From Leptospira stimsonii (GTDB taxonomy: Bacteria; Spirochaetota; Leptospiria; Leptospirales; Leptospiraceae), in contig NZ_QHCT01000009.1 in NCBI RefSeq assembly GCF_003545885.1, positions 36,287 to 100,286 on the forward strand: a stretch of 64,000 nt of DNA. Direction: 5' to 3'. Positions 44,600 through 57,485 of the stretch are shown piece by piece. Numbering within the stretch: position 1 is the stretch's first letter; each line of letters starts with the position of its first letter. The notes below the pieces were generated by a model, which was given only the letters and a program-made list of their open reading frames with translations, was not told the origin of the DNA and searched no databases. The position numbers and the translations under genes were made by a program.

Positions 44600-45466
44600 T
44601 CAGAGCGCCTTCTTTTCTTTCAACCAAGATAAAACGGCTGAATCAAACTCTTCCGGTTCTTCCAACTGAGGAGTGTGTCCGCTCTTTTCAAAAAATTGAA
44701 TCTTCAGGTCGGCGAAAAGAGGAACGATCGGATCCCAGAGATATGCGGGAGGCATCAGATAATCATGTCGTCCAAGCGCCAAAAATACCGGAACCTGGAT
44801 CTTTTCAAGACCGATCTTGATATCGATGTCGCGAAAGATCTCCCCCCAAACGTGATCAAACATCGCAGTATTCACTTCCATACCTTCCCAGAGTCTACTC
44901 GAATCGTATTTGAAATCATACCAGCTCTTGGCACCGGAAAATATATTAAATATCCGGAATGCATTCTTTGGATCTTTTGAGATGGCTTCGGGTAATTTCG
45001 ACATCCTCTCTTCGAAATATTTCTTTCGATCTTCGGACGCAGTCTCTTGAAAACGTGACTGAATGAGTTCGTGACTTTTCTCTGATAAATCCGGAGTCAG
45101 GCACATCAAAATCAAATGACTTACGTTCCGCGGATATTTTTTCGCATATTCCAGAGCCATATAACCGTGACCCGAATGACCGATCAAAATGATCTTTTCT
45201 AAACCAAGTTCTTTGCGAACGAGTTCCATATCGTCCAGAATGATCTCCAAAGAAAAATCCTCTTTCTTCGTGGAGGAACTTCCGCCGGCGTAACCCCTAT
45301 GATCGACAAAAATCATTCTACAATGTTTTCGAATGTCTTTGGAAAAGGTTCGATCGTAATAGAGTGCGCTTCCTATCACAAAAACATCCGGTCCTTCTCC
45401 TTCTATGATGTATTGTAAATTCCATTCTTTTGATTTTACAAATCCTTGGAGTGAATTTTCATTCAT
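44600..45466 (-). CDS. Alpha/beta hydrolase
   Basis: A 288-residue classic alpha/beta hydrolase: FVDHRGYAGGSSS (oxyanion/HG-like turn), nucleophile elbow LIGHSGHGYMALEYA, late Asp in FLALGRHDYLM and catalytic His in EKSGHTPQLEEPEEF. The family includes haloalkane dehalogenases, esterases and hydrolases of metabolites; substrate unknown. It is monocistronic and divergent from the rhodanese gene. Confidence 0.9.
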   Translation of the reverse strand: MNENSLQGFVKSKEWNLQYIIEGEGPDVFVIGSALYYDRTFSKDIRKHCRMIFVDHRGYAGGSSSTKKEDFSLEIILDDMELVRKELGLEKIILIGHSGHGYMALEYAKKYPRNVSHLILMCLTPDLSEKSHELIQSRFQETASEDRKKYFEERMSKLPEAISKDPKNAFRIFNIFSGAKSWYDFKYDSSRLWEGMEVNTAMFDHVWGEIFRDIDIKIGLEKIQVPVFLALGRHDYLMPPAYLWDPIVPLFADLKIQFFEKSGHTPQLEEPEEFDSAVLSWLKEKKAL

Positions 45467-45753
45467 AACGTTATGTGTCTTTTCCTCTTAAAATTAAATT
45501 TTTGGAATTCGTTTTCTTTAAAACCACTTTTCGAAAGGAAACATCGGATTCCTCCATTTTTTATCCTTCCTCTCGATTGAATCAATTTTTTTTACCATTC
45601 ACCACAAAAGGATTTCGATTTCTAAGATCGGATTGGATTCTTTTCATTCAGAAACGGAAACTCCCGTTTGTTCGGTCCTTTTTGATTTTCCAAAACGAAT
45701 CCGACAAAGGATTTTGCAAACGGAAGAGAGTAACGGTTTTCGAGGAGCTTTTT

Positions 45754-46284
45754 ATGAAACATATCGTGATTCTTCTTTTAATGGTCTGTTGTAGTAGTAT
45801 CATCATCGGAAATGGAAAACGTACATTGAACAACCAGAACAAGATCCCAAATCGCCTAATTGATTATGATAAATTTCGGAAAACGGTAAATTCTTCAGCA
45901 CAAGAAAGAGAGACAAGACGTCTTACGGAAAAAGAATTCTTAAAGATGATCACCGAAAAAGACGTGATCCTTTTAGACGTGCGGAGCGAATCCAGATACA
46001 AGCTCAGACATATCCAAGGAGCGATCAATCTTCCCTTTACAGAGTTTACAAAAGAATCCCTCGCCCAGATCTTTCCGAATTTTGATACAAAGATTTTGAT
46101 TGATTGCAATAATAACTTTGAAGGTAGTCCGCAAGCCTTTGCCGCTAAAAACCCGGGTGCTTCTTCGAATCTCTCCACCTTTGTTTCCTGAAAGGTCTAC
46201 GGATATACGAATATCTATGAGTTAGGGCCTTTGTTAGATGTCGAAAAAACAAAACTCCCTTTTGAAGGATCCGAAATTCATTGA
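45754..46284 (+). pseudogene. Rhodanese-domain protein interrupted by in-frame TGA
   Basis: A protein with N-terminal hydrophobic signal (HIVILLLMVCCSSIIIGNG) and a rhodanese domain: VILLDVRSESRYKLRHIQGA, then NLPFTEF, and the active-site loop ILIDCNNNFEGSPQAFA (Cys118). GAGGAG lies 7 bp before the ATG at 45754. Translation stops at a TGA at 46189-46191, but the same frame continues for 30 codons with the expected end (KVYGYTNIYELGPLL...) to another TGA at 46282-46284. This is either a recent nonsense mutation, a sequencing error or a readthrough. The truncated product keeps the active Cys but loses the last helix and strand. Confidence 0.75.
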
Positions 46285-46411
46285 TTGAAGATCAGACTGA
46301 AACATCGTTCGAGTTTTAAGAATTTTATTCTTCGGTCTTTTGTTTTGCCTTTCGATGGGCAACGCATCTCCGCACATTTCCTGAATTGCAAGTGCTCAAA
46401 TCAAAAGATAA

Positions 46412-46570
46412 ATTTGTCGGAACTACGACGGCTCCTCCGTGAAAGTCGCGCACCCCACCCTGATTTTGGGTGGTGGAGGTGGGTTCGCGGGAAAAAAGCG
46501 TGAGACTTTTCTATATCAGAGAATTCTACTTTTTGCAAGTAAAAATCCCATTGTAGGAACTCCTACAAAA
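46412..46570. repeat. Dispersed stem-loop repeat, copy C
   Basis: Begins TTTGTCGGAACTACGACGGC and contains GTGAAAGTCGCGCACCCCA, the CCACCC/GGGTGG hairpin, TGAGACTTTTCTATATCA, TTTTTGCAAGTAAAAATCCC and ends TTGTAGGAACTCCTACAAAA. It fills the 314-bp gene-free gap between the rhodanese and ruvC. Confidence 0.88.
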
Positions 46571-46598
46571 CCGAAGAAGACAGAAAACTTTCGTTTTT

Positions 46599-47093
46599 CT
46601 ATCTCAAAATTCTCAACAACGGACTCGAACTCATGGAAAGTCCCACATATGCGGCGGCGACCGCGTCCCAGGAATCATCGTGGCCTTTCAAAAGATCGAT
46701 GTTCAAAAGAAGTTTGAGCGCATGGCGAACTTGTTTTTTATCCGCGGTTCCGCTTCCGGTCGTCCCTTTTTTGATCTGAGAAACGGTAGGTTCTAAAATT
46801 TGAATATTCTTTTCTGCTAATGTGATTAGAAGAACGCCTCTCGACTCGAAAACACGGGAAGCCGTCTTTTTATTCTTAGCGAAGAACATTTCTTCGACGG
46901 AAGCGATCGTCGGACTAAATTCTTCCAACACTTCGTTGAGCCCTTTTTTTAAGAGAAGAAGATTCTCCGGACTCGGAGTTCTTGGAGGAATTTCAACGGT
47001 TCCATAGGTTAGAATCCGAATTTGAGAGGATGCTTTCTCCAAGACCGCATAACCGGCTCTATGCGAGCCGGGATCGATTCCTATGATTCTCAC
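46599..47093 (-). CDS. ruvC: Holliday junction resolvase
   Basis: The 164-residue crossover junction endonuclease that cuts four-way DNA junctions with RuvAB. The start [19 protein letters not shown] gives Asp7; the other acidic residues lie in [14 protein letters not shown] (Glu67) and [12 protein letters not shown] (Asp140/Asp143). [15 protein letters not shown] is the family's DNA-contact region. yebC lies 102 bp upstream on the same strand, a common arrangement. ruvA and ruvB are not in the window. Confidence 0.96.
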   Translation of the reverse strand: MRIIGIDPGSHRAGYAVLEKASSQIRILTYGTVEIPPRTPSPENLLLLKKGLNEVLEEFSPTIASVEEMFFAKNKKTASRVFESRGVLLITLAEKNIQILEPTVSQIKKGTTGSGTADKKQVRHALKLLLNIDLLKGHDDSWDAVAAAYVGLSMSSSPLLRILR

Positions 47094-47195
47094 TTTGTAT
47101 TTTCCGAAAAAGGCTGGATCGTTTTGAAAAAGGAGTTCGATTCTTCTTTTCCCGAAACGATCAGGGAAAGAAGAATCTTAGAATGGAGCAAAGAA

Positions 47196-47946
<751 letters not shown>

Positions 47947-48124
47947 CTTTCGTATCCCCTAAGATTTGCTTTTTGATGACTGGAATCAAACGAGTTTGAT
48001 TCAGGATGATACTTTCCAGAAATCAAAAAAAAGACATTCTGTCCATCCTTTTCAGAAACGGATTCGCTTGCAAAGAAAAGGGAAAATTCTTTTCGGGAAC
48101 GGTTCCTTTCCTTAGAAAGGACAA

Positions 48125-48736
48125 ATGGACTCATTTTCAACGGATTCTAAAAAGAATCTTCGGCAATTTCTCTTCGGAAAAAATCTTCTCGCAAGAGCTC
48201 TTGCATTCTTTCTCTTTGTGCAATTCTTTATCGTCTGCGATCGCGGCCAGAACCAAGAGAAAAAGGAAATTCTTCTCAAACTCATAGGCGACTTTCAAGT
48301 AGATCTGCAAAAAAATCTGCAGACTGCGATTCAGAAACAAGGAGTTGTAGCCGCACTCGAAGTTTGCAAAACGATTTCTCCTCAAAAAGAAGAGGAAATC
48401 AAACAAGAATTCCCGGCGATCCGAATCAGAAGAGTTTCCGAAAAACCAAGAAACCCAAATCACAAACCGGAAGAATGGGAAGCCCGCATTTTTAAAGAAT
48501 GGGCGGAAGCGATTCAGACAGGAATGCCGCCTTATACGGTAATTCTGAGCGAGCCTTCTGGAATCAAAATTCTTAAACCGATCGTTTTGGAGAATCCAAC
48601 CTGCCTCAAGTGTCACGGCGGTCCGAAGGACATATTCCCGGGCGTTGCGAAAAAGATCGCCGAACTGTATCCAAACGATCAGGCGACCGGTTACAAGCTC
48701 GGGGATCTTCGAGGAGCCTTCTCCGCGACTTGGTGA
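48125..48736 (+). CDS. DUF3365-type c-haem lipoprotein
   Basis: A 203-residue protein with a hydrophobic signal ending FFIVC (Cys38, relaxed lipobox) and a DUF3365/Tll0287-like sensor domain: [40 protein letters not shown], then the haem-c motif CLKCHGG (160-166) and [18 protein letters not shown] at the end. Haem is probably attached covalently in the periplasm. Members are found as isolated proteins or as sensory domains of kinases; this isolated form may be a redox sensor or carrier. Divergent from yebC. Confidence 0.88.
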   Translation: MDSFSTDSKKNLRQFLFGKNLLARALAFFLFVQFFIVCDRGQNQEKKEILLKLIGDFQVDLQKNLQTAIQKQGVVAALEVCKTISPQKEEEIKQEFPAIRIRRVSEKPRNPNHKPEEWEARIFKEWAEAIQTGMPPYTVILSEPSGIKILKPIVLENPTCLKCHGGPKDIFPGVAKKIAELYPNDQATGYKLGDLRGAFSATW

Positions 48737-48846
48737 TCGTCGAGCGCTTCCGATATATTGAAATTTTTGAATATTCTAAAAATTGAAAATATTTAAAGAG
48801 CAGATTCTTTCTTTTTTCCAAACCGGAATTTTGTAGTATTCGGAAA

Positions 48847-51672
48847 TTAGAATTTGATTTGTATTCCGATGCTGATCAGAGGATAGTATTTCACTTTTCC
48901 TCCGAACGCCGTCGATTCTATGTAATTCGAGTTGTAGATCGGAGAGGGATTACTCGGGGTCGTGATCCCAGTCAAAGGACTTGTAGAAGAATTTCGGGAA
49001 TACGGACTGAAATTATTATAAGTTTCGCTGATCTGATTTAGATTCCCGAAAAAATTAATAAATTCCAAATAGGTATTCACGTAACCCCACTGATAATTCA
49101 TAAATCGATCGATTCGTATGTCGAGTTGATGGAAATCGGGCCATCTTCCCGAGTTGTAATATTCCGAATATTTGGGAGTGTAGAGATTGATTCCGGTGGA
49201 AGCGATCGCCGCGGCCTTGTCCGATCCGACGATAGGAGTGATCGGAACGTTCGTAAGATACGTGTATTTGCTTCCGATCTGCCAGTCTTGACCGATCTTC
49301 CAGGCCACAACAATGTTCAAAATATGAGTTCTATCATAATCGTATAAAAGAAGTTTATCGTTATCCACCAAAAGTTCGAATTTACCGTCGTCGTAGTAGT
49401 TGAGATAATTACCACCTTCGTGAAGTTGGTATTGAAGTTTTCGATTTCTGTTGTTCTTAGTTCTATCCCGTTCTTCGTCGTCCGTCAGTTGAGGCTGATG
49501 ATTGTTTCTTTTTGAAATCGAGTTTGTATAAGAGATCCAACCGAAAAATCTTCGGTGCGAACCTTGATTTGCCTTCAGAAAAATTTCCACACCACGTGAG
49601 AATCCGTCCCTCGAGTTCGAATAGTTCATATTACGAACAACCAATGGATTTTTATTAACGTCGTCCGGATGATTTACTATATCTCGTTTTTCGTTGTTAG
49701 GTTGATAAGGATCTTGGATGTAAGAATCCGGTGTCACAAGATTGGAATACTGGTTATGAAATCCTTCTACTTTGATCAGATAATCGGACGTAACCCTTTG
49801 TTCGATTCCGATCGAAGAATGGATGGAATGTTCCATTTTCAAATTCGGATTTCCGGAACGAGAGGAGAATTGTTCGATCTGAAGAGGAGCGTTGTAGTGT
49901 TCCCCCGTTCCCGCTAAAAATTTCGTCCCGGTTTTAAGAATTTCGTATTCCGCCCGCCCTCGAAAGGCGTCCCTTTTTTCATGAACCTTATCGTAATAGT
50001 CGTGACGATAACCCGGAAGAACGCTAAAGCCTCCGATCTTAAATTCCAACTCCGCGAAACCTGCGATCTCTCTTGTATGAATCTGATCTCCTTCGATGAG
50101 GGCACGAAACTGACGATTGGAATCCAAAAGACTATTGAAAAAATCCAAAAAGGTCGCGTTAGACGATTTAATATCCTCTCCCTGAAGTTGAATCGTCTTT
50201 TCGCGAAGTTGTCCTCCGAATCGAAACGTTAGATGCCTTTCAAGAAGAGTGATCCGAGTATTATTCTCCACAAAATTAATGTTTTGCGTAGTTACGTTGG
50301 AAAGTCCGAAGATTTGTTCTGCGGTAAGAGGATTTTTAAAATCCACTTCGAAATTTTCCCGAAAATAATTATTGGAAATCGATAACGAAGTTTCAAACCA
50401 AGATTTATTGTTGTATGAATATCGAAACCCGGAAGTTCGAAACAATCTTTCCAATCCCACGGGCGGACGCCCCGATGCCGCCTCTTGAAGAGTCGAAAGC
50501 CCGAGAAATTCCTTCTTACTGTTTTCAAAATCGTCCTGAGCTTTCGTATATTTCTGCTTATCTTTCGCACCGAAAAGAAGAACGTTAAACGTATGATTGT
50601 TTCCCGGTTTCCAATTAAATTTTGCCTGATAGTCCTCGTAATCGGCATACTTTGCGTCGGGAGGAATTCCGTCCGGATAGAGTTTTAAAAGGGCAACGTT
50701 CGGATAGGATTTCCGAGCGGAAACGATGGCGAAAAGATTTTCCGTGATCTTGTTTTGATGATAGACGTCCGAAAGAAAGGTGTTCAAGTTTACGACGGAA
50801 AACGTTTTTGCGACTGCGTCCGGAGTGCGAATGTCGATGATACCGCCGGTGGCAAAGCCGTATTGAACCGGAAAAGCACCCGAATAAATGTTAAACGACT
50901 TTATGATATTATTATTTAGTACGGAGGATTGATCTCCGAGGTGATACGGATAAGACATCGGAAAACCGTCGAGATAATAACCGTTCGCGAGCGCCCCTCC
51001 CCCTCTCATCACCAAAAAACCTCGCTCGCTATTCGAATAAGGATTCGAGTTTCCAACGCTATTTACAAGATTATTAAACGAAGAGGAAGAAAGTCCAATC
51101 GGAGGAACCGCGACTATCCCCGGAAGAGTTTGAATCGCTTTGAGTGCATCGTTCTGGGCACCGGGAAGCCTTCGGATCTCCTCTTGTTGCAACGTATATC
51201 GGGAAAGCGATTCCAGATCCTTGTCACCGATCACGTTGATTTCACCGGCTACCGGTTTACGAATAAAGAGGAATTTTTTCTGGCCGTCGTATTCGACCGT
51301 TATGCTCTTTTTGAACACGCGCTCGGATGTCATGATTCTAAGATTATAAGTTCCAGGAGCGGGAAAGGAAGCCTTTACGGCGCCGTCTCCGTTTGTGATC
51401 AGATACTTTCCGATTTCCTGAAAAACGACCGGAGTGTTTGCAACGGCGTTGTTTCCCGATTCTTCCGTGATTACGACTTCCACTTGCAAAGCTTTTTCGG
51501 CAAACAGAGGATTTAAGGAGAATCCGAGAAGAAGGATCCATGCGCCGAGTTTTTGATTTCTACTTCCGTTGGCAAAAAAACCGAAACGACGGCTCTCGCT
51601 CTTTACCGTATCGATTCCCTTTGAAAAAGAAAAAAATCGAACGTTCGAATCGTATCTGGCACTTTCTTTCAT
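48847..51672 (-). CDS. TonB-dependent outer-membrane receptor
   Basis: A roughly 941-residue protein. Signal segment KLGAWILLLGFSLNPLFAEK is followed by a carboxypeptidase-regulatory-like beta domain (VVFQEIGKYLITNGDGAVKA), then the plug (LPGIVAVPPIGLSSSSFNNL; RGFLVMRGGGALANGYYLDG) and a long alternating beta-barrel ending ISIGIQIKF with the terminal Phe of outer-membrane proteins. It imports a substrate with TonB energy. I prefer the ATG at 51672 because frame evidence before it is weak; the N-region is long for a signal peptide. Ligand unknown; no TonB or transporter genes are adjacent. Confidence 0.92.
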   Translation of the reverse strand: MKESARYDSNVRFFSFSKGIDTVKSESRRFGFFANGSRNQKLGAWILLLGFSLNPLFAEKALQVEVVITEESGNNAVANTPVVFQEIGKYLITNGDGAVKASFPAPGTYNLRIMTSERVFKKSITVEYDGQKKFLFIRKPVAGEINVIGDKDLESLSRYTLQQEEIRRLPGAQNDALKAIQTLPGIVAVPPIGLSSSSFNNLVNSVGNSNPYSNSERGFLVMRGGGALANGYYLDGFPMSYPYHLGDQSSVLNNNIIKSFNIYSGAFPVQYGFATGGIIDIRTPDAVAKTFSVVNLNTFLSDVYHQNKITENLFAIVSARKSYPNVALLKLYPDGIPPDAKYADYEDYQAKFNWKPGNNHTFNVLLFGAKDKQKYTKAQDDFENSKKEFLGLSTLQEAASGRPPVGLERLFRTSGFRYSYNNKSWFETSLSISNNYFRENFEVDFKNPLTAEQIFGLSNVTTQNINFVENNTRITLLERHLTFRFGGQLREKTIQLQGEDIKSSNATFLDFFNSLLDSNRQFRALIEGDQIHTREIAGFAELEFKIGGFSVLPGYRHDYYDKVHEKRDAFRGRAEYEILKTGTKFLAGTGEHYNAPLQIEQFSSRSGNPNLKMEHSIHSSIGIEQRVTSDYLIKVEGFHNQYSNLVTPDSYIQDPYQPNNEKRDIVNHPDDVNKNPLVVRNMNYSNSRDGFSRGVEIFLKANQGSHRRFFGWISYTNSISKRNNHQPQLTDDEERDRTKNNRNRKLQYQLHEGGNYLNYYDDGKFELLVDNDKLLLYDYDRTHILNIVVAWKIGQDWQIGSKYTYLTNVPITPIVGSDKAAAIASTGINLYTPKYSEYYNSGRWPDFHQLDIRIDRFMNYQWGYVNTYLEFINFFGNLNQISETYNNFSPYSRNSSTSPLTGITTPSNPSPIYNSNYIESTAFGGKVKYYPLISIGIQIKF

Positions 51673-52088
51673 TTCTCTACCGGAAACTTCAAAAAACAAA
51701 TAGGGACTTGTTTTTCAATCCATAATTCCTCTTCAAAATCAAATCCGCGGTTTATAAAAAACCTTCCAGGAGGGAAGAATTTACGAGAAATACAAAAACG
51801 AATTTTGATTTCGGAGAATCGATCGTGTCCTGAAGAAATGTAATTCCTCGTAAATTCCGAATCGATCCGGAATTCCAATCCTAAATCTCGAGAAAAAGGA
51901 ACACACTGATGCTCTCGAAGTAAAATCGAAAATTATAGTCCAGAACATTTTATAGGTGAGAAGATTTGTCGGTCCAAATGAATCGTTTCCTTTTTTTCAT
52001 GACAAAAACGGATTCTTTCCTCGGCACGATTTCAATGGATTCTTCTTTTTGAACTCTCAAAAAAACTTTCAAAATGTTTTATAATTAG

Positions 52089-52122
52089 TTTGACATAAAA
52101 CTATTATTCATTTTACGTCAAA
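52089..52122. promoter_or_regulatory. Inverted repeat before DUF4442 gene
   Basis: TTTGACATAAAA and TTTTACGTCAAA are reverse complements but for one base, 10 bp apart. The dyad ends 18 bp before the preferred start and could be an operator overlapping the promoter (TTGACA at 52090-52095). The gene-free stretch 51673-52088 otherwise shows nothing. Confidence 0.5.
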
Positions 52123-52139
52123 TGGATAGGACAATCAGA

Positions 52140-52628
52140 ATGAACAATAATTCTTTTTGGAAAACTAAATTCTTCCAATGGAAGATGTTTTTAAAATGCC
52201 CGGTCTATTGGAGATGCGGCGGTAGAATTCTTCAATTATCGGAAGATCTCAGAGAGATGAAAGTGAAACTTCCTTTCAATCGAAATACAAGAGGATTGAT
52301 GGGGACCCACTTCGGCGGTGCGCTCTATGCCTTCGTCGACCCGATTCCACTTCTTATGCTCAAAGAAAATTTGGGGGAGAATTACATTCTCTGGGATATC
52401 AACGGCTCGATTGAATACGTTAAGGCGACTTCGCAAGACGTTTTCGCTGATTTTAAAATCGGGTCGGAAATTTTGAACAAGATTCAGGGAGAATGCGAGG
52501 AAAGAAAGAAGACGCATTTTCATCTCAACATTCTGATTCAAGAGAAGAATGGTGACGTTGTTGCGAAGGTGGATAAGACGATTTATGTTCGTAAGAAATC
52601 GGATCTTTTAAAAAAACGTTCTGCTTGA
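52140..52628 (+). CDS. DUF4442 hotdog-fold protein
   Basis: A 162-residue protein of the DUF4442 hotdog-thioesterase family. It has MFLKCPVYWRCGGRILQLSE, MKVKLPFNRNTRGLMGTHFG, GALYAFVDPIPLLMLKENLG, and the late strands ISNGS-like DINGSIEYVKAT and VAKVDKTIYVRKKS. The start at 52140 has AGGACAATCAG before it; an ATG at 52122 would begin within the inverted repeat. It is a possible acyl-CoA thioesterase. Tandem repeats follow its stop. Confidence 0.82.
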   Translation: MNNNSFWKTKFFQWKMFLKCPVYWRCGGRILQLSEDLREMKVKLPFNRNTRGLMGTHFGGALYAFVDPIPLLMLKENLGENYILWDINGSIEYVKATSQDVFADFKIGSEILNKIQGECEERKKTHFHLNILIQEKNGDVVAKVDKTIYVRKKSDLLKKRSA

Positions 52629-52653
52629 AATCTTCAGAAGACCGGACCGATTT

Positions 52654-53210
52654 AGGAATTCTCTGAAAGCAAAATGTAGGAACTCCTATGAATCGATTTT
52701 TACTGAAAACAAATGCGGGAACTCCCCCATTTCGGCTTTCCACCAATCGATTTGAATATTCAAAAGTAGAACGTTCCGAACTCTCCTCGAGAAGGGAACT
52801 TCAAATGATTCCATAGGAATTCTCTGAAAGCAAAATGTAGGAACTCCTATGAATCGATTTTTACTGAAAACAAATGCGGGAACTCCCCATTTCGGCTTTC
52901 CACCAATCGATTTGAATTTTCAAAAGTAGAACGTTCCGAACTCTCCTCGAGAAGGGAACTTCAAATGATTCCATAGGAATTCTCTGAAAGCAAAAAGTAG
53001 GAACTCCTATGAATTGATTTTTACTGAAAACAAATGCGGGAACTCCTCCATTTCGGCTTTTCACCAATCGATTTGAATTTTCAAAAGTAGAACGTTCCGA
53101 ACTCTCCTCGAGAAGGGAACTTCGAATGATTCCATAGGAATTCTCTGAAAGGAAAAAGTAGGAACTCCTATGAATTGATTTTTACTAAAAACAAATGCGG
53201 GAACTCCCCA
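52654..53210. repeat. Tandem array of about 161-bp units
   Basis: Units start at AGGAATTCTCTGAAAG (52654, 52815, 52975 and 53136). The fourth is cut after about 75 bp. Each contains GTAGGAACTCCTATGAAT, ACAAATGCGGGAACTCC and AGTAGAACGTTCCGAACTCT. Units differ by a few substitutions. Short open frames within are not genes. Confidence 0.95.
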
Positions 53211-53383
53211 ATAATCACCTTCGAAAGGAGAATTCGAATTCCCGGAAAATGGAATCCTCTTCCTTCTACTGGAAATAGAACCGAAAGTCACTTAAGAACC
53301 GGATCTACAAAAATTCTTCTGTAAGAGCTCCTACAAATTCGCCTCTTTTGTGCCCACGTAGAAACCGACTGCAATTTCGATTC

Positions 53384-55189
<1,806 letters not shown>

Positions 55190-55281
55190 GTTTTCTTCTT
55201 TGAACGTAGAATGGGAAATTTTTAGGAACTCGTTCTTCCCAGATATCGGTAAAACTTTCGTCAGTTTTGAACCGTTCCCTG

Positions 55282-55342
<61 letters not shown>

Positions 55343-55354
55343 CGAAAGAAAAAT

Positions 55355-56587
<1,233 letters not shown>

Positions 56588-56628
56588 GATTTTAAGCATA
56601 CCTCGTACGAACTTCATCGAGTTCAGAA

Positions 56629-56670
56629 ATTCAGAATATTCGAAATTAAGAATATTCTGAATCGTTTTTC
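56629..56670 (+). terminator. Probable lysC terminator
   Basis: ATTCAGAATATTC, an 8-nt loop, then GAATATTCTGAAT and CGTTTTTC, 41 bp after the stop. The stem is perfect but A/T-rich. Confidence 0.6.
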
Positions 56671-57485
56671 TTCCTAAGATTAGAAAACGTCGGGCATCTA
56701 AAGGAAAACAAAATTCAAAACATCGCAGGTCTCTCGTTAGCCGAAGACGAACCTGCGATCGAAATCAAAATTCTACGCACAAAAATGTTTCCTGTTCGCA
56801 GGAAAATCTGAATCAAAGCCGTTGCGAAATACCAAGATCGTCGTCTCGTATTCGTTCGCAAAAAAAAGGCCCTGGGAATTGGAGCGAATTCATTCTTACA
56901 ACGCAACCGTTTCCATATCTACAAACTCCTGACTCCGCAAAATCGTTCGAGCCGGTCCGTCGTAAAAAAATATCCGAAATAAAGAACGAAAAAAATACCG
57001 CAAGAGAACCGATCCTAAAAATGAGAGCGATGATACGCGAAAGGAAATCTCGTCGCCAAAAGGGATCGGAGAGAACTATTCAAAAAGTTTCGGAAAGGAA
57101 ACTCAAAGAAAGATCCATTTCCGAAAATTCGATTCTGCAATCACCGCGATATCGGTTAAACTGGAGACCGAAACTCCTTTCCCTTCTCGATTTTTGAGAA
57201 TTCGGATGGACCGAACAAGAATCGGACGGGACCGGATGAGTTTTACCTTTTGTGTCGGCCCTTGTTTCTCCTTTCTTCGAAAATCTCCCAGCGATTCTGT
57301 GAAAAATACCTTTTTCGTTTATTAGATTCTCCTCATAGAAATCAATGAGACATAGAAGATTGCTCTCTCGGAGAACGAAAGGAATGATTTTTTTTATAAC
57401 TTGGCAATATTTTGCTCGAGCTTTTCGTCCCTTTCTCTTTTAATTACCCTTTCCCATTTCTCGAGTAACGACTCCGGAGTTTGCA

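Noticed and set aside
45475..45753. N-terminal extension of the rhodanese gene
   Set aside because: Phe/Arg-rich and unlike a signal sequence; GAGGAG and a signal peptide fix the start at 45754.
52654..53210. CRISPR array
   Set aside because: Units are long and contiguous without unique spacers, and no cas gene is present.
52525..53291. Similar leftward frames with repeated Phe-Gly-Val-Pro-rich sequence
   Set aside because: They arise from the tandem 161-bp units.
56715..56906. Leftward 63-codon frame in the long gap
   Set aside because: No start signal, no domain, Arg-rich composition typical of chance frames here.
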